Below, piece by piece: positions 49,044 through 59,981 of a DNA stretch of 64,000 nt (its first letter is position 1; each line of letters begins with the position of its first letter). Under the pieces are notes generated by a model, which did not search any database, was not told where the DNA came from, and saw only the letters and a list, made by a program, of their open reading frames with translations. The translations under genes were made by a program, and so were the position numbers. This DNA comes from Pleurotus djamor. Its lineage: Eukaryota; Basidiomycota; Agaricomycetes; Agaricales; Pleurotaceae. The stretch covers positions 62,001 to 126,000 of the forward strand of contig JAPEVF010000065.1 in assembly GCA_029747585.1 (NCBI GenBank), given 5' to 3'.

Positions 49044-50408
49044 CTAATCACCGCGTAACGGCGAACCAGGAATCACGAACCCAGCTCCAGGACGAGGACT
49101 CCACCCTTCTTCTGTTCGCTCATCACCTCTGATGAGGCTGGCAATGCTGGCGGTATGGCGATGTCCTCTTGGCGCTCCTTTGCCCTTATTTCCAGCGCCA
49201 ACACCGGGCGTACTTCGAACAAATGGTGCAGAGGAGGGGACTTCATGATCAGGTTTAGGTGATCGATATGTAATATCAACCTCTTCCTCATCCGACTCAT
49301 GGTCACTCTCCTCTGCCAAATCAAAATCCGCAGCGTCTGCCAACCCGCGGTTATTCCTTGGTACCTCAAGGTCGTAGACCTCATATTTGTTGCGCTTGGT
49401 ACGAGATGTTAAGCCAGCGGGTCCCGCCGTTGCTCCAGCAGAGCCCTTCAGTTCATCTGGCATGAAGAAGTAGAAGAAGGCGGTGGAAAGGCAAGCTCCG
49501 CCGACAACGTCAATGAGGTAGTGGTGAGTGAGGTACATCGTGGCCCAATATAGGACACCTGCGTAAGTCCAAGCATACCGGGAGTACTGCGGGAAGAAGT
49601 GGGAGATGAAGAACGCCTCCATCGTCGCGCATGCTGAGTGGAGGGATGGAAACGCGCCAAAGACGATGGGTGAGTTCGTAAACGCAGTCGTGTATCCATT
49701 GGAATGGAAGAGATGGTCGATGCGGGCAAGGCCTCCGGGGGAACCTTTCATTCCGTAGTTGGCAGGTGTGAGGCCATGGATGAGTTCATACCAAGGCGCA
49801 GCGCAAGGTAAGAGGATTTGAATCCATACGCCGAGGAGATTGAGGTAACCAAATGCTCTGCTGAAGAAGACAAGAGCTTCGTTGGTACGGAATAGCCATA
49901 GGAAAGCGCCGACGAAGAAAGGGAAGGTGAAATGGCCTACTCCGTAGGGAATCCACGCGATGATATCGAGGATAGGATGGGTGAAGCGTGTCAGAATATC
50001 TGAGATATTTGCGCCGTAAAGAACCGATTCAAGAGTCGGTAGGAGGGAAACTGAGATGTCGGGTCGCCATGAAGTTGGGATAAAACGAGAGGTGTAGAAT
50101 GAGAGGAGATAGACCGCGATTGGCGTAAATGGGAATAGAAACTGGGACGTTAATGGGACCAATAGCCCGATCACCCAAACGACAGGAATCAAGAGTTTTA
50201 GTGGAAATCCTGGAACTTGCATTATCGTGAACCAAAATCCGACGAGGGCGAGATGAAAAACGTGAATCGAGTCGGACCAAGTGAATTGGTGATTCCGAAG
50301 CTTTTGAAGCGTGTCATTCGGGTTCAAAGACTTGTCGAGACGCGCTACGGCTGCCTGCAACGCCTGCACCAGCGTCCGTCCTGCTCGTCTTGGGGAACAC
50401 CCAGCCAT
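49044..50408 (-). CDS. AUR1: Inositol phosphorylceramide synthase AUR1
   Basis: One exon, 454 aa. Golgi multi-span enzyme that moves phosphoinositol from phosphatidylinositol to ceramide, and the target of aureobasidin A in yeasts. PAP2-type motifs are clear: GMKGSPGGLARIDHLF, FGAFPSLHSACATME (PSLHSA at 254-259) and YLTHHYLIDVVGGACLS (HHYLID at 295-300), which hold the catalytic His and Asp. About eight hydrophobic segments precede a long polar cytosolic tail with acidic patches (AEESDHESDEEEVDI). The frame stays open a further 59 codons upstream but lacks an ATG; the ATG at 50408 is the first available. Intronless, unlike most genes here. Confidence 0.93.
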   Translation of the reverse strand: MAGCSPRRAGRTLVQALQAAVARLDKSLNPNDTLQKLRNHQFTWSDSIHVFHLALVGFWFTIMQVPGFPLKLLIPVVWVIGLLVPLTSQFLFPFTPIAVYLLSFYTSRFIPTSWRPDISVSLLPTLESVLYGANISDILTRFTHPILDIIAWIPYGVGHFTFPFFVGAFLWLFRTNEALVFFSRAFGYLNLLGVWIQILLPCAAPWYELIHGLTPANYGMKGSPGGLARIDHLFHSNGYTTAFTNSPIVFGAFPSLHSACATMEAFFISHFFPQYSRYAWTYAGVLYWATMYLTHHYLIDVVGGACLSTAFFYFFMPDELKGSAGATAGPAGLTSRTKRNKYEVYDLEVPRNNRGLADAADFDLAEESDHESDEEEVDITYRSPKPDHEVPSSAPFVRSTPGVGAGNKGKGAPRGHRHTASIASLIRGDERTEEGWSPRPGAGFVIPGSPLRGD

Positions 50409-51100
50409 GACCGACTGTGGATGAGACTGGAATATCCATGATAGAGTCCACGTATGTGAGTAAGATGCACGAGCACAAAGAAAGAATTTGTGCGCACTCA
50501 AAGGTTTTGTTGGTCGTCGCGAAGAGAGAACGGCGTCGAGGATGAGTGGAACGAGTTCAGGAAACTTTGCAGCGCAGTTCTTCACGCCGTAAACAACGCC
50601 AACTCAATGACTCAGCACTTTTGACACAGCAGCCCCTGAGCGCCCCTCTTCGAGCTCTTCTCCATTGAAAGCCTCCGTTATCCCGTTGCCCCGATATCCC
50701 GTCGTCGCCAACACGTCGCGCCCATATTACTCATCTCTCTGCCAAGTGTATTGACATACGCGTCCGGGATATCGGAGAGAGTGACGCGTCCATAGCGAAG
50801 CTTCGCGTCTCAGCTTCGTTTCGAGGTCGTAAACCCCCTCATCTCCCAAGAAAAGAACTCGTATCCGTGCATCCGAACCTCACGATCTTGGGAAACCTCT
50901 CACCCAAATTCCAAATCTATCCGTGCACAGCGGCTTTCTTCCCACTTGCATGGAGCAAACACTCGAGATGATTCGGCCTCGTGACTGAGGTGTCTGTCAG
51001 CACGCCGCACCGTCATGTGTGCCATCCTAGTCGGGCTACATATGACGTCTACATATAAAGCCCAAAGCTCGTAGACCACTTGGCAGTATTCAAGACAATC
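50409..51100. promoter_or_regulatory. Divergent promoter: AUR1 and questin-oxidase-like copy C
   Basis: 692 bp between two starts. TATAAAG at 51054-51060 lies 40 nt upstream of copy C. The AUR1 open frame extends to 50585 without an ATG. Confidence 0.45.
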
Positions 51101-52798
51101 ATGGCCAACTTCGAACTCTTCCCCACTCCAGCTCAAGCACCTTCTGCAATAGCACCCTTCCGATGGGCTGGCATCAGTCCCGAAAGTACCCTTGCAATGC
51201 AAGAAACTTTGAAGGAAAACCACGAAAAGTACCACGTATTCTTCAACGACAGAGGCTTCCATAAGTTCGTGCATGTTCATATCTGATCAATGGCATTCCG
51301 TACTGACACTCTGATGGGTAGCCATACTGCACACGCCGTCCTGGCTACCTGGGCACTCGGTGCGAACGGCACGATCATACGGGCTGCCTATGATCATTCC
51401 GCTGTGTATCAACGTCCAGCATACAAATCCCCGGAACCGATCACCTCTCAAAATGTGTTCGACCACCTTGGTGATGAAAAGTAGGCTCGGAGTCCTTTTC
51501 GTTCCGTCATAACACACACTGAAGTGGGTTAATTTTACACAGATACTACGATTCCTACCTAACCTTCTTCAAGGAGGAGCTTCAGGCGAAAGGTTTCTCG
51601 CCTGTCTTGGAGGAATACGTCTTCTCCGCAAAGGCCAACCATGGCAGCCCTTCCAAGCCGCAAATGTTGAATCGTTTCCTTGCTGGTTTAATACACCCTC
51701 TGATCCACACCGGCTATGGTGCAGAGCTAGGTCTTCCCGGCCTCGTAGCAGAAGGTCCTTCATTTCCCTATACCACGTTTTAGTCGTGCTCAAAGAGACC
51801 TCTCTCACTATAGGTTTGGCACAAACGGCCGTTCACGGTGCTGAAGCCCCCAGCCTCACCCCACCCTCCATGTTTGAGAATCTAGATCCAACTGAAAGCC
51901 TTACTTCGCGATTAGCTTCGGTACTTTCGTTGAACGAAAAATCATCCACCAAGTCGTCCAAGCCTACTGGAGTTCACGCTCTTACCTTGGTAAATCGCGT
52001 CCTCAACGATCCGCAGTTTAAGGTCGCGGAAAGGGGACCGAATGCACTCGAGTCCGTCTTGGAAAAGCATAGTGAAGCCATAATAGACCTCGTCAAAGAT
52101 TGGATCGTCGATACTTCGGATCCTCAGGGAGTTGAGAAGAAGATCCATGAAATCGCCTTGACAAACAGTCTCCTCTACGGCGTGGCCGGGTGGAACAAGG
52201 ATAGTCATTTCATCGCCGATTTCTTCTTGTATGTTTTTCATACCATGTCTTTGCTTACTTGACACGAGCTCACTCCTTTTACTTCAGGATGCATTTTGTC
52301 ACTTCAAGCATTTTCTTATCTTCGTTGGTGGCTTACCTCAGTCCTCCCTCCCAAATCCTCTTACTCAAATCCTACCTTCACGTGTGTCTCGCATGGCTGA
52401 TGTCTCGAGGGTGTACTTCCTTCGACGTCGAAGGGTTCTTCGCCGCCGATATCGCCAGTCCGTCACAACCGGAGCCGCAACCTACACCATGGAACGGCTC
52501 CCTCGCCGCTTCCACGCCCGATGCAAAGAACCCCAATCCATGGCTCCCAATCATCCAAAACAGCATCATCTACCCCGACGAGCACTTACCCAAACTCCAG
52601 CGTGCGCTAGCACATTACTCCGCTATCTACGGAAGTAGGGTTGCGGGAGAGAAGGACTTGGAAGGCGTGGAGATGAAGGGAGCGGACAAGATCGATGGGT
52701 CGGTTTTCATTAGGGCGGCNGGGTTGACCGACCAGAGGATGGGGAGGGTTCATAGCGGAGAGAAGCCTTCCGTTGAATTCTGGGATCGGGTTCTATAA
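51101..52798 (+). CDS. Questin oxidase-like protein, copy C
   Basis: Five exons: 51101-51264, 51322-51480, 51543-51754, 51814-52228, 52288-52798; 486 aa. A diverged paralogue of copies A and B, 26 kb away on the other strand. All four introns interrupt the protein at the same places and phases, and exon 2 is again 159 nt. Motifs: NHTAHAVLATWALGANGTII, HPLIHTGYGAELGLPG, MHFVTSSIFLSSLVAYLSP, YPDEHLPKLQRALAHYSAIYG and GSVFIRAXGLTDQRMGR (X from an N at 52720). The C-terminus differs: after GEKPS it ends in VEFWDRVL, without the copy A/B ending PYIVATFW. Full-length otherwise and probably functional. No signal peptide. Confidence 0.85.
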
Positions 52799-52874
52799 AG
52801 GTCGGTGAGGCCCCAAGATGGAATCCTCAATTCAGTCGTATTTGTTCAATGTCGGGAATGATGTACACAAGTTT

Positions 52875-54006
52875 TTAACCTTTCAAAGAATATCCAACGT
52901 TCTCTCCCGCTGAATTTTGGAGCTCGATGAGCCGCCTCAGCATTGCCTTTCCTCGCTCATCNAGGGTATCCATGAACGCTTCTCCCTTCATCCAANTCAA
53001 TCCATGTTGGAGNANATTCCGAGCACGGNCAGACCCGCCTCTTCTGTCNCCCATTGTNGCNTGGAGNGTNGCTCTTTTCGCTTTCATATCGTAAGTGGCG
53101 CAATGCAAGATGTTGGAGTTGTAGAAAACGCTCTCTCCGGCTGCATCCAAGAAGCGTTCCGCTTGAGTGTAGGCACTCAGGTTAACGAGCATTGGGNGAC
53201 GTACCCCTGAGTACGACCTGAATGGCTCCTGGCATGTTCATAGGATCTTCAGGGGGATCCATCGTCGATGAGTGAAGTCGCTGTTCTGGCGATCGCGGTT
53301 GCTTGTGCGACTTTGGAACGATGTAAAGGCAGCGATCTTCATAGAGAGCGCTATAGGTCGTTTTAAGGTGAAGGTAAGAGTACTGATTGGTAAGTATTGA
53401 AATCCTCACGTATTCCATTGCACCTAAAGGTTGGATTCGTCGGTATATTTCGACCACGCAAGTATCAATTTAGATGCAAGCTTACTCCATGATGCCATAT
53501 CCCAAGTGCCTGACGCTCTTCGTCTTCTGTCGCTTTCTCGGACACATCATCTCGATGCCATCGAAGCGCGAAACTATGGGCCTCCGGGTTGATCAACAAA
53601 TTGAACAACTCTACAAGACGAAACGAAAGATTTTCATCGCTGTCACCTTAGATGCGGCCAATAGATCGAGGTAACATAACCTACCCATCTGCAAATCATC
53701 TTCACCGCAATCCAATAGTTCCTTCGCTACGTTGACGAGAAGATCCGAGCAATACCACCTAGAAAATACCGATTCTCCCAGGTCGGGGTGCATAACATGT
53801 TGTACTCCCCACGAATCTGGGTTATCGTCACCATACGGAGGGAATTGCTTGCCAACTGTACGGCGATGAGGCCACTCTCCAGAACGCGTACGCGAAACAA
53901 CTCGATCGCAAGCCTCCTTGAGCTCGCCAAAGAGTTGTTCTGAGAGAAGGTCTGGCACGACGACGTAGCCCTGTTCGTCGTAGGTTTCTTTGAGCCGTGG
54001 GGACAT
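52875..54006 (-). CDS. Phytanoyl-CoA dioxygenase-family (PhyH) oxygenase
   Basis: Five exons: 54006-53685, 53610-53486, 53424-53411, 53350-53205, 53140-52875; 290 aa. A non-haem Fe(II)/2-oxoglutarate dioxygenase. The iron triad is readable: H126 and D128 in RWHRDDV and distal H215 in YNSNILHCATYD. DEQGYVVVPDLLSEQ at the start, CLYIVPKSHKQPR in the core and RGGSXRARNXLQHGL towards the end fit the family. The third exon is only 14 nt; it supplies VQWNT and is needed for frame. Several Ns at 52962-53197 leave about ten residues undefined. Substrate is unknown; fungal members often act in secondary metabolism. It converges tail-to-tail with questin-oxidase-like copy C, 76 bp apart. Confidence 0.86.
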
Positions 54007-54211
54007 GATGGTTCACAAGTAAGTTAGGGAGTATATCTGGTACATGGGGTATACTCAATATGACAATGAGATCATCGAAGCATGTGCATCAATACAAAAT
54101 ACAGATGAAGATGGGGCATCGCTTAAATTAGAGCATGGCAATGCGAGTTGAAAGCATGAGGAAAGATTCCACCCAAGATCTGGACGGACGGACGTGGGCT
54201 GGCCAAAGATC

Positions 54212-56325
54212 TCAAGGACGGTGTGACCGGGAGTGGCTACCAGACGCGGGGTAACCCCTCATTGGCTCAGCGAACTGGGAATTACCCATACCCCCGAACC
54301 CGGTTCGACCTGGACCACCGTGATGACCCATTCGACGTTGGGGATCGCCTTGCGATGGTTGGGGTCGTGCAGGTCCGGGGATATTGGGCTTCTGCCCAGC
54401 CTTTGATTTTGCTTTGTCTTTTCCTGTATCCTTCGTCGTAGGGATCGCTTCGGCAGCCTTGATCTCACCTTCCTCTTCTTCGTCCTCTTCGTCCTCCTGT
54501 GCGGCAACGGTTGCAGCATCCTGATACAGGCGAGCGAGCTTTCGCCGCTTTCGACGGTGCTGAGCTTTCGTCAGTGTTTGTGTGGGTGGCTCTTGTGAGG
54601 GCTCTGGCTCTTTTCTCTTGCCTAAATTCTGCGGAGGTGGTTCAACGATATCATCTTTGATGCGAAACTTTGCAAGCTTGGGTGGTGGGGTCGCCCGCAA
54701 ACGAAGGAGGTCAATCGCGCCCTGTTCGTATGCAAGCCAAGCCACTGCGATTTTAGCGTCAGTTTTGGTGGCGAATGAAGGTTCCACTGAGTATTGACGA
54801 TGGCTCCCATTCGAATTGTACTTGAGGGTGAGATTACAACCGAAGGCTTGGCACGATTGTATGAGTTGTGGAAAGACCAAGGGAATATCAAAACGCACCG
54901 TCTTTATCAGTGACATATTCATATACTGGTTGATTGCTAGGCTCGATCTTTGAGGCTCCAGAAAATAGCATTGGTAGTATTTGCTCCACGGTGGCCTTGC
55001 GCACAGAAGGTGAAATTTGCTGCTGTATCTCGCTCGAAACTCTACGAAGGTAGTCGCCCAGGCCTTGAGACATTGCCAGAAGAGTCACAGCGACTTTTGA
55101 GTCTGATCTTTTATGGAATATTGGATCCACCAAGTATGAGCGAGTTTCCTGTGGTCGAGTAACACGGAGCAAGCACCCATGAACTACAACATCAAGTGGT
55201 TCGGTAAAAGCTCAAGCGATAATGACGCAGGAGCACTCACGACCAATGGTATAATTACTATTGAAGATGAACTTGGTGCTTACGCGCCCACCGCGACAAG
55301 TTTGCGTAACATTGTTCAACCAGGCCAATGGGTTGATTTCAGCTACCGTCTTGCTATCGGGATATTCGGGAAAGGGCTTGGGAAGAGACTCCAGGAAAGT
55401 CTGGAGCGTGGTGGTGGATTGTTTCGGTTTCGAAGGCTGAAGCATGATAGTATCGACGGGGTCGCTGCCTTTGCTTGATTTGACCTGTCCATTCCCGAAC
55501 TTGATGAAGTCCAGGACGCCCTGATCAACGGCATCCTTGGCACAAACTGTCTGAGCTTCACTGTACGATTCAAACACGGTATCAGTTGAATACACGTTGA
55601 GAACGTGGTCCGATAGTTGAATCCGTAACGCGGCCCCATACGCTGAAGATCATCAGCGGCATGAAATCGAGGATCTGGGTATACTAACTTGTGACGAGGT
55701 GTTGGTCCGCGGTTATCAACTTGGTCCAATCAGGGGAGACCAGCCCCGCCCTCCAGTCTTTGCAACAATTCGCGATCAAAGTAATGGCATCCTGAGGGAT
55801 ATTCACTGCGTTTTGCTGTGGAGGAGCGTCCAAAGGGGCAAGGTTTCCATGATTCGGCGGTGCGTGACCAGTCCGAATGAACTGGAGTGCTCCGAGCTCA
55901 ATGGCAGTAGCAGCAGCGTCGGCATCTGCTTCAGACTTCTGTGCATAAGGCTTCGACTTGAAAGAACGTGAAATGCCGTCTGGACGCCTGATGGTGATAA
56001 TACACTGCACGTCTGGGATAGGTAAGCTACTTGACTTTCGAAAAAGGAAGCACCAACGACACTCACAGGTTGGCTGTCCGCCTGTCAAATACTCGTAATG
56101 GATGGCATCAGACGAGCTGAAGGTTTGCTGCGCGGCCTCTAAAAGCAGCGTCTTTGGCGATGTAGGTCTTTTGGATGGGCCAGCTTCTGGAAAACCATCT
56201 TGGAATGGTCGGGCATGTACAGGATTGCTGAGAAACGCATCCAGCGAAATCGCGCCGATGCTTTCCAAGTTTCGTGAGACAGCCTCAAACGGGCTCAAAG
56301 ATGACGGCAGGGACAAGTGCATCAT
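54212..56325 (-). CDS. Protein with four dsRBD-like repeats
   Basis: Five exons: 56325-56067, 56012-55689, 55642-55241, 55183-54899, 54846-54212; 634 aa. I do not recognise a named family. Four segments share one pattern, two beta strands then a helix with alternating Ala: SFKSKPYAQKSEADADAAAT, ESYSEAQTVCAKDAVDQGVL, LVDPIFHKRSDSKVAVTLLA and SVEPSFATKTDAKIAVAWLA, each followed by a Gly/Leu-Arg end (GALQFIR, VLDFIKF, LGDYLRR, AIDLLRLR). This is the shape of a double-stranded-RNA-binding domain. The C-terminus has a strong bipartite-like basic run (KAQHRRKRRKLARL), an acidic run and a Gly/Pro-rich tail with GGPGRTGFGGMG, all common in RNA-binding nuclear proteins. RNA binding is inference. Confidence 0.68.
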
Positions 56326-56361
56326 GGGCGTCTAATCCACTGAACGTCCACTCCGACGACA

Positions 56362-57229
56362 ATGCATTTTCCTTGGGCCAAGCTCGACACACAAACACTT
56401 CTGCTCATTTGCGAAGACCTGGGTGCTCGCAATGTCAGAAGCCGCGATGAAACTCTGGCTTTTCTTCAAACAACCCAAACTCACGGTGGTTCGTACCTAC
56501 AAAAGTTACTCCTGATGACAATTCTCACCAAACCCAACACACAGTCGCCGCTGCCCTGAAAAAGGCGGAATCGCATCAGCGTATCATCTCAAATTCCCGT
56601 ATACGTGACTGGGAGTCTAAAATACCGACGGCAAGGCGACAATCGACTCGCCGAGGTCGGGGTCGGCACCCGCAACGTACTGTGCAGAAACAGTACTACT
56701 ACGTGGGGNATCCCCCGATGTCTGTATCTGCGCCCGTCCGAGCTCGTACTCCTCAACCAATCGCATCATCTTCATCTATAAGCCACAACACCCGATCCAC
56801 TCGACGCCAGCAGCAGCAACAGCAACAACAACAACCCGAATCCATCGCATCGAGGAAGCCAAAGCGGCATCTTGCCTCCGCCAGGCCGGGGATTGCTTAC
56901 AAGCAGCGCAAATATCCTAGAGCCTCTCTTGACGGAGTGATCATCCCAATAACCAAAAGGCGTTCAATTTCCAGAACATCTCTCGACGGAGTGATCATCC
57001 CAATAACCGAAGAAATTAGGCGATTGACTTCGGGTAAAATCCGCGTGCATGATTCTTTTGACTACCCAGGTTCCTATCCAACCCTTTCGATCTCTCTTGC
57101 CCTTCACTAACGTGAATGCTCGTAGAGGATGCCAGCACACCGGGTGCAGAGCTCGAGACAGACAGTCAGAGCGTTCATTCTTGCGATTTCGCATCTTTTC
57201 CTTGTGACATGGCAGGCAGCAGACGGTGA
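56362..57229 (+). CDS. PolyQ, basic protein of unknown function
   Basis: Three-exon model: 56362-56485, 56545-57069, 57126-57229; 250 aa. It starts only 36 bp from the start of the dsRBD-like gene on the other strand. The product is basic and low-complexity: TRRGRGRHP, a run of nine or ten Gln, KPKRHLAS and two copies of SLDGVIIPIT separated by a basic spacer. No known domain. One N lies at 56709. The end is uncertain: unspliced, the frame stops at 57110 (229 aa). An intron from 57070 to 57125 with a CTAAC branch site and TAG acceptor gives a Ser/Glu-rich tail and is preferred. Confidence 0.5.
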
Positions 57230-57460
57230 TTTGAGGGATTACTTACACTTGGATCCATCTATGTTGATTGACAGTGCAATTTATATTATGATATGCTTGG
57301 TGCGGATGGAATGCTCCTTTAAATGTTACAGATGCGGGTATCTAATAGGTTAGTGTATGTACAATATAATGAATGATAGCTTGATGACATAGGATAACAG
57401 TTACACGATAGCGATGGAACAGCAATAACATGGACAGAATAGATCATGAGAAAGGGCAAA

Positions 57461-59981
57461 CTAGGACTGACCATTTGCCTTCGTTAGTTCAAGAAACCTC
57501 GCGGCAACGTAAGTCATATCAGGTCGCCTGACTGCTTCTCGGTCCCAACACCGGGTGAGCACCGCCCAAACAGGCTGAGCAAATTCGTCGCCAGAAGTCA
57601 CCGAACCAGCCGTAGGGGGAACTCCTCGGAGGATATCCAGCGTAACGGCATAGTCGTTCGTGCGGTGACAGAATGGCAATCTCCCAGTCAAAACCTAAGA
57701 TACAACAGCAAGGCATTTTTAGCCATCACACCACTCTAGGATAAAAGGACGACACGGTCGGTGGAGCAAGAAAAACGCACACATACCTCGAGGCAAACAG
57801 ACGCGAACGAATAAACGTCACATTGGGTGGTCACGATAGGTGGTTTCCCGTTATCCTCAGCAAGCGCAAAGATCAATTCAGGAGCCATCCACCGTGTAGT
57901 CCCTCGAGAACACGAAGAACCAAAGTCGAGAGAATCCGAAAGGTCCTCGACGACAGTAGACAGGCCAAAGTCCGTGATGAGTGGTTCGCCTGCATCCCCA
58001 ATCAGGATGTTTCCCTAGTACACCACCTCGCATTGTTAGCTTACAGCAAGAGAGGTGAGAGAAATCGGACCGAGTGTGCCTCACCCCTTCGAGATCTCCG
58101 TGCACGACAACAGGTTTGAAGCTGTGAAGATAAGCCACTCCGGAAGCTACCTTGGATAACTGGATAGAATGATGCTGTATCAGGCTTCGTGTCCAATCTA
58201 CTGGAGAAGGGAAGGGCGCCTCACCAAGTCCAATTTGTTGGTAGAAGGGTGCCGTCGAACGTAATAGGACATTGTACCGTTCTCACACCAAGGAGAAACC
58301 ATTCCAACCGAATTGGGACTTTGTACGATCCCAAAGAGGGGGAGAATATTGGGATGATCAAGGCGGTGCCAAACAACCACTTCGTCTTGAAGTCGCTAAC
58401 CCCCAATAGACAAGAAATCAACAAAAGGCAGAATAACACGCTGGTTGGCAATAGCCATACCTTGAGTAGTTTCTCGCGGAGGTTCTGTGCCATAACCTGC
58501 CGTAAGAACTTGACTGCAACCTATTCCATACACCCCGTCATGTCAGGATCACAGCAATCGCAATTGAGAACGAAAACGAAGTAGACAAAGGCGACTCACC
58601 ACACGGCGCTTCATCGTCGCCGAATCCTTCCATTCGCCCTTCCAAACATCCGAGAACGAACCATGGTGCAGTGGTTCGTTCCCGGACTTCAACACCTCGT
58701 CCGTAAGATCGGTTATGATAACTCTCCCTTTCACCAAAAGCGTCTTGGTGACACCTTCTATGATGTGCTTGTGCCGACACCGTTGTTTGAGCCGAGTGTA
58801 GTCTTGATGCTCTGGGATCCACCGGAAGCTGTCGTAACAGGTGATAGATTGGGTTACTGAGAGGAAGGTGGTGAAGTAGAGGCGCTGAGGGTAGGTTTGA
58901 AGCAACATCGCGTTTCGGAGGTAGATGTCTACTGGGGTTTCGATGCTGCAGTCGACAAAGGTTCTGGCTGACGGCTGGGTCACCAGATGCTCAGAGCAAG
59001 AGCTGGAAGCATCAGCGTCGGCAAGAATATACACTGCGACGGTAGGCAGAACAGAGAAGAAAAGGTCTGACGTCAGTTGGCTAGAATGAAGGAAGGTTCT
59101 AGTCAGCCAACAAAGTTTGCGAAGAGAACAAGAGACCAAACTCACGGATCATCGACGTAACCTTCCTGCAACGTCCCATAGCACGTATCCGACATCATAT
59201 ACTCCTGCTTCTCCGACGCAACACCAACAAAAACATCCGCTCCACAAAACTTCCAACAATAATCCTCCATAGCCCGATGAAACACATCCCTCTGATCATG
59301 CGTCATGGGCGGACGTCGTCGAACGCTATTACGACTGGAAACCCCTGGGCTGTGTTTGAGAAACGCAAGAATCCCTTCGAAAATCACCCTACGACGGACT
59401 TGCAAGAAAAACGGACGCGAAAACACTGACTTCGCCCTCGAATCCTGCGTGTCGTGGCTGTATGATGTGGGTTGTTGGAGGCTGTCCACGATTTCAGCGA
59501 ACTTGGAGCTGTTTCGAAATCGGAGGAAGACGAGGTAAGTTCGGATGTTGTCGAGTTGTTGTCTGGTCAAGGCAACTCTGGTCGTTCGCGGGGAATCTGG
59601 GCGGGTGCTCGGCGTCGGGATACCACGAAAGAGGGTAAGGAGAGCTTCTTCTGCCAGACTTTCCAGCTTGTTGAAGGCGGCCTCCACGTCCTCCAAGACC
59701 TTGATACATTCGACGCTCATTGGCACGAAACTTTCATCGCGGAAGTCCTCGAAAGCAGACCGGCTGCACGCGGGAATGTCGCGCACATCGGTGAGCTCGT
59801 TCTCGTAGACGTCGTAGACGTGAACCCTTGGATCACGTAGAACGCGAGAGGTGTGACAACTAGAGGTTGTGAGTTATTAGTTGATCACGGCGAGGTGATC
59901 ATCGGAGGGTGGCACTGACATGTCCGAAAGCCAGAACTTCCACAGGAATGTGGGGAAGTAGTGGGGGATCAAACCGCTCAT
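57461..59981 (-). CDS. Agaric-type protein kinase (HGDL class)
   Basis: Eight-exon model: 59981-59920, 59859-59146, 59098-58600, 58520-58461, 58395-58225, 58159-58085, 58014-57787, 57694-57461; 680 aa. The first ~250 residues (VHVYDVYENELTDVRDIP, ALTRQQLDNIRTYLVFLRFR) vaguely resemble a DUF4238-type region. A linker (YPQRLYFTTFLSVTQSITCY, then EHQDYTRLKQRC) leads to a kinase domain at about 390-680: Gly loop HHGSFSDVWKG, VAVK with K429, HGDLEG (catalytic D524), TDFGLS (D542), GTTRWMAPEL and the C-lobe CWDREAVRRPDM. HGDL in place of HRDL is usual for the expanded agaric tyrosine-kinase-like group. The true start is unclear: an open stretch at 60247-60040 may be an earlier exon, but I found no join that keeps frame. 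Confidence 0.75.

Noticed and set aside
50409..50585. N-terminal extension of AUR1 by 59 codons
   Set aside because: The open frame there has no ATG; only a GTG could start it, and AUR1 homologues begin close to the 50408 ATG.
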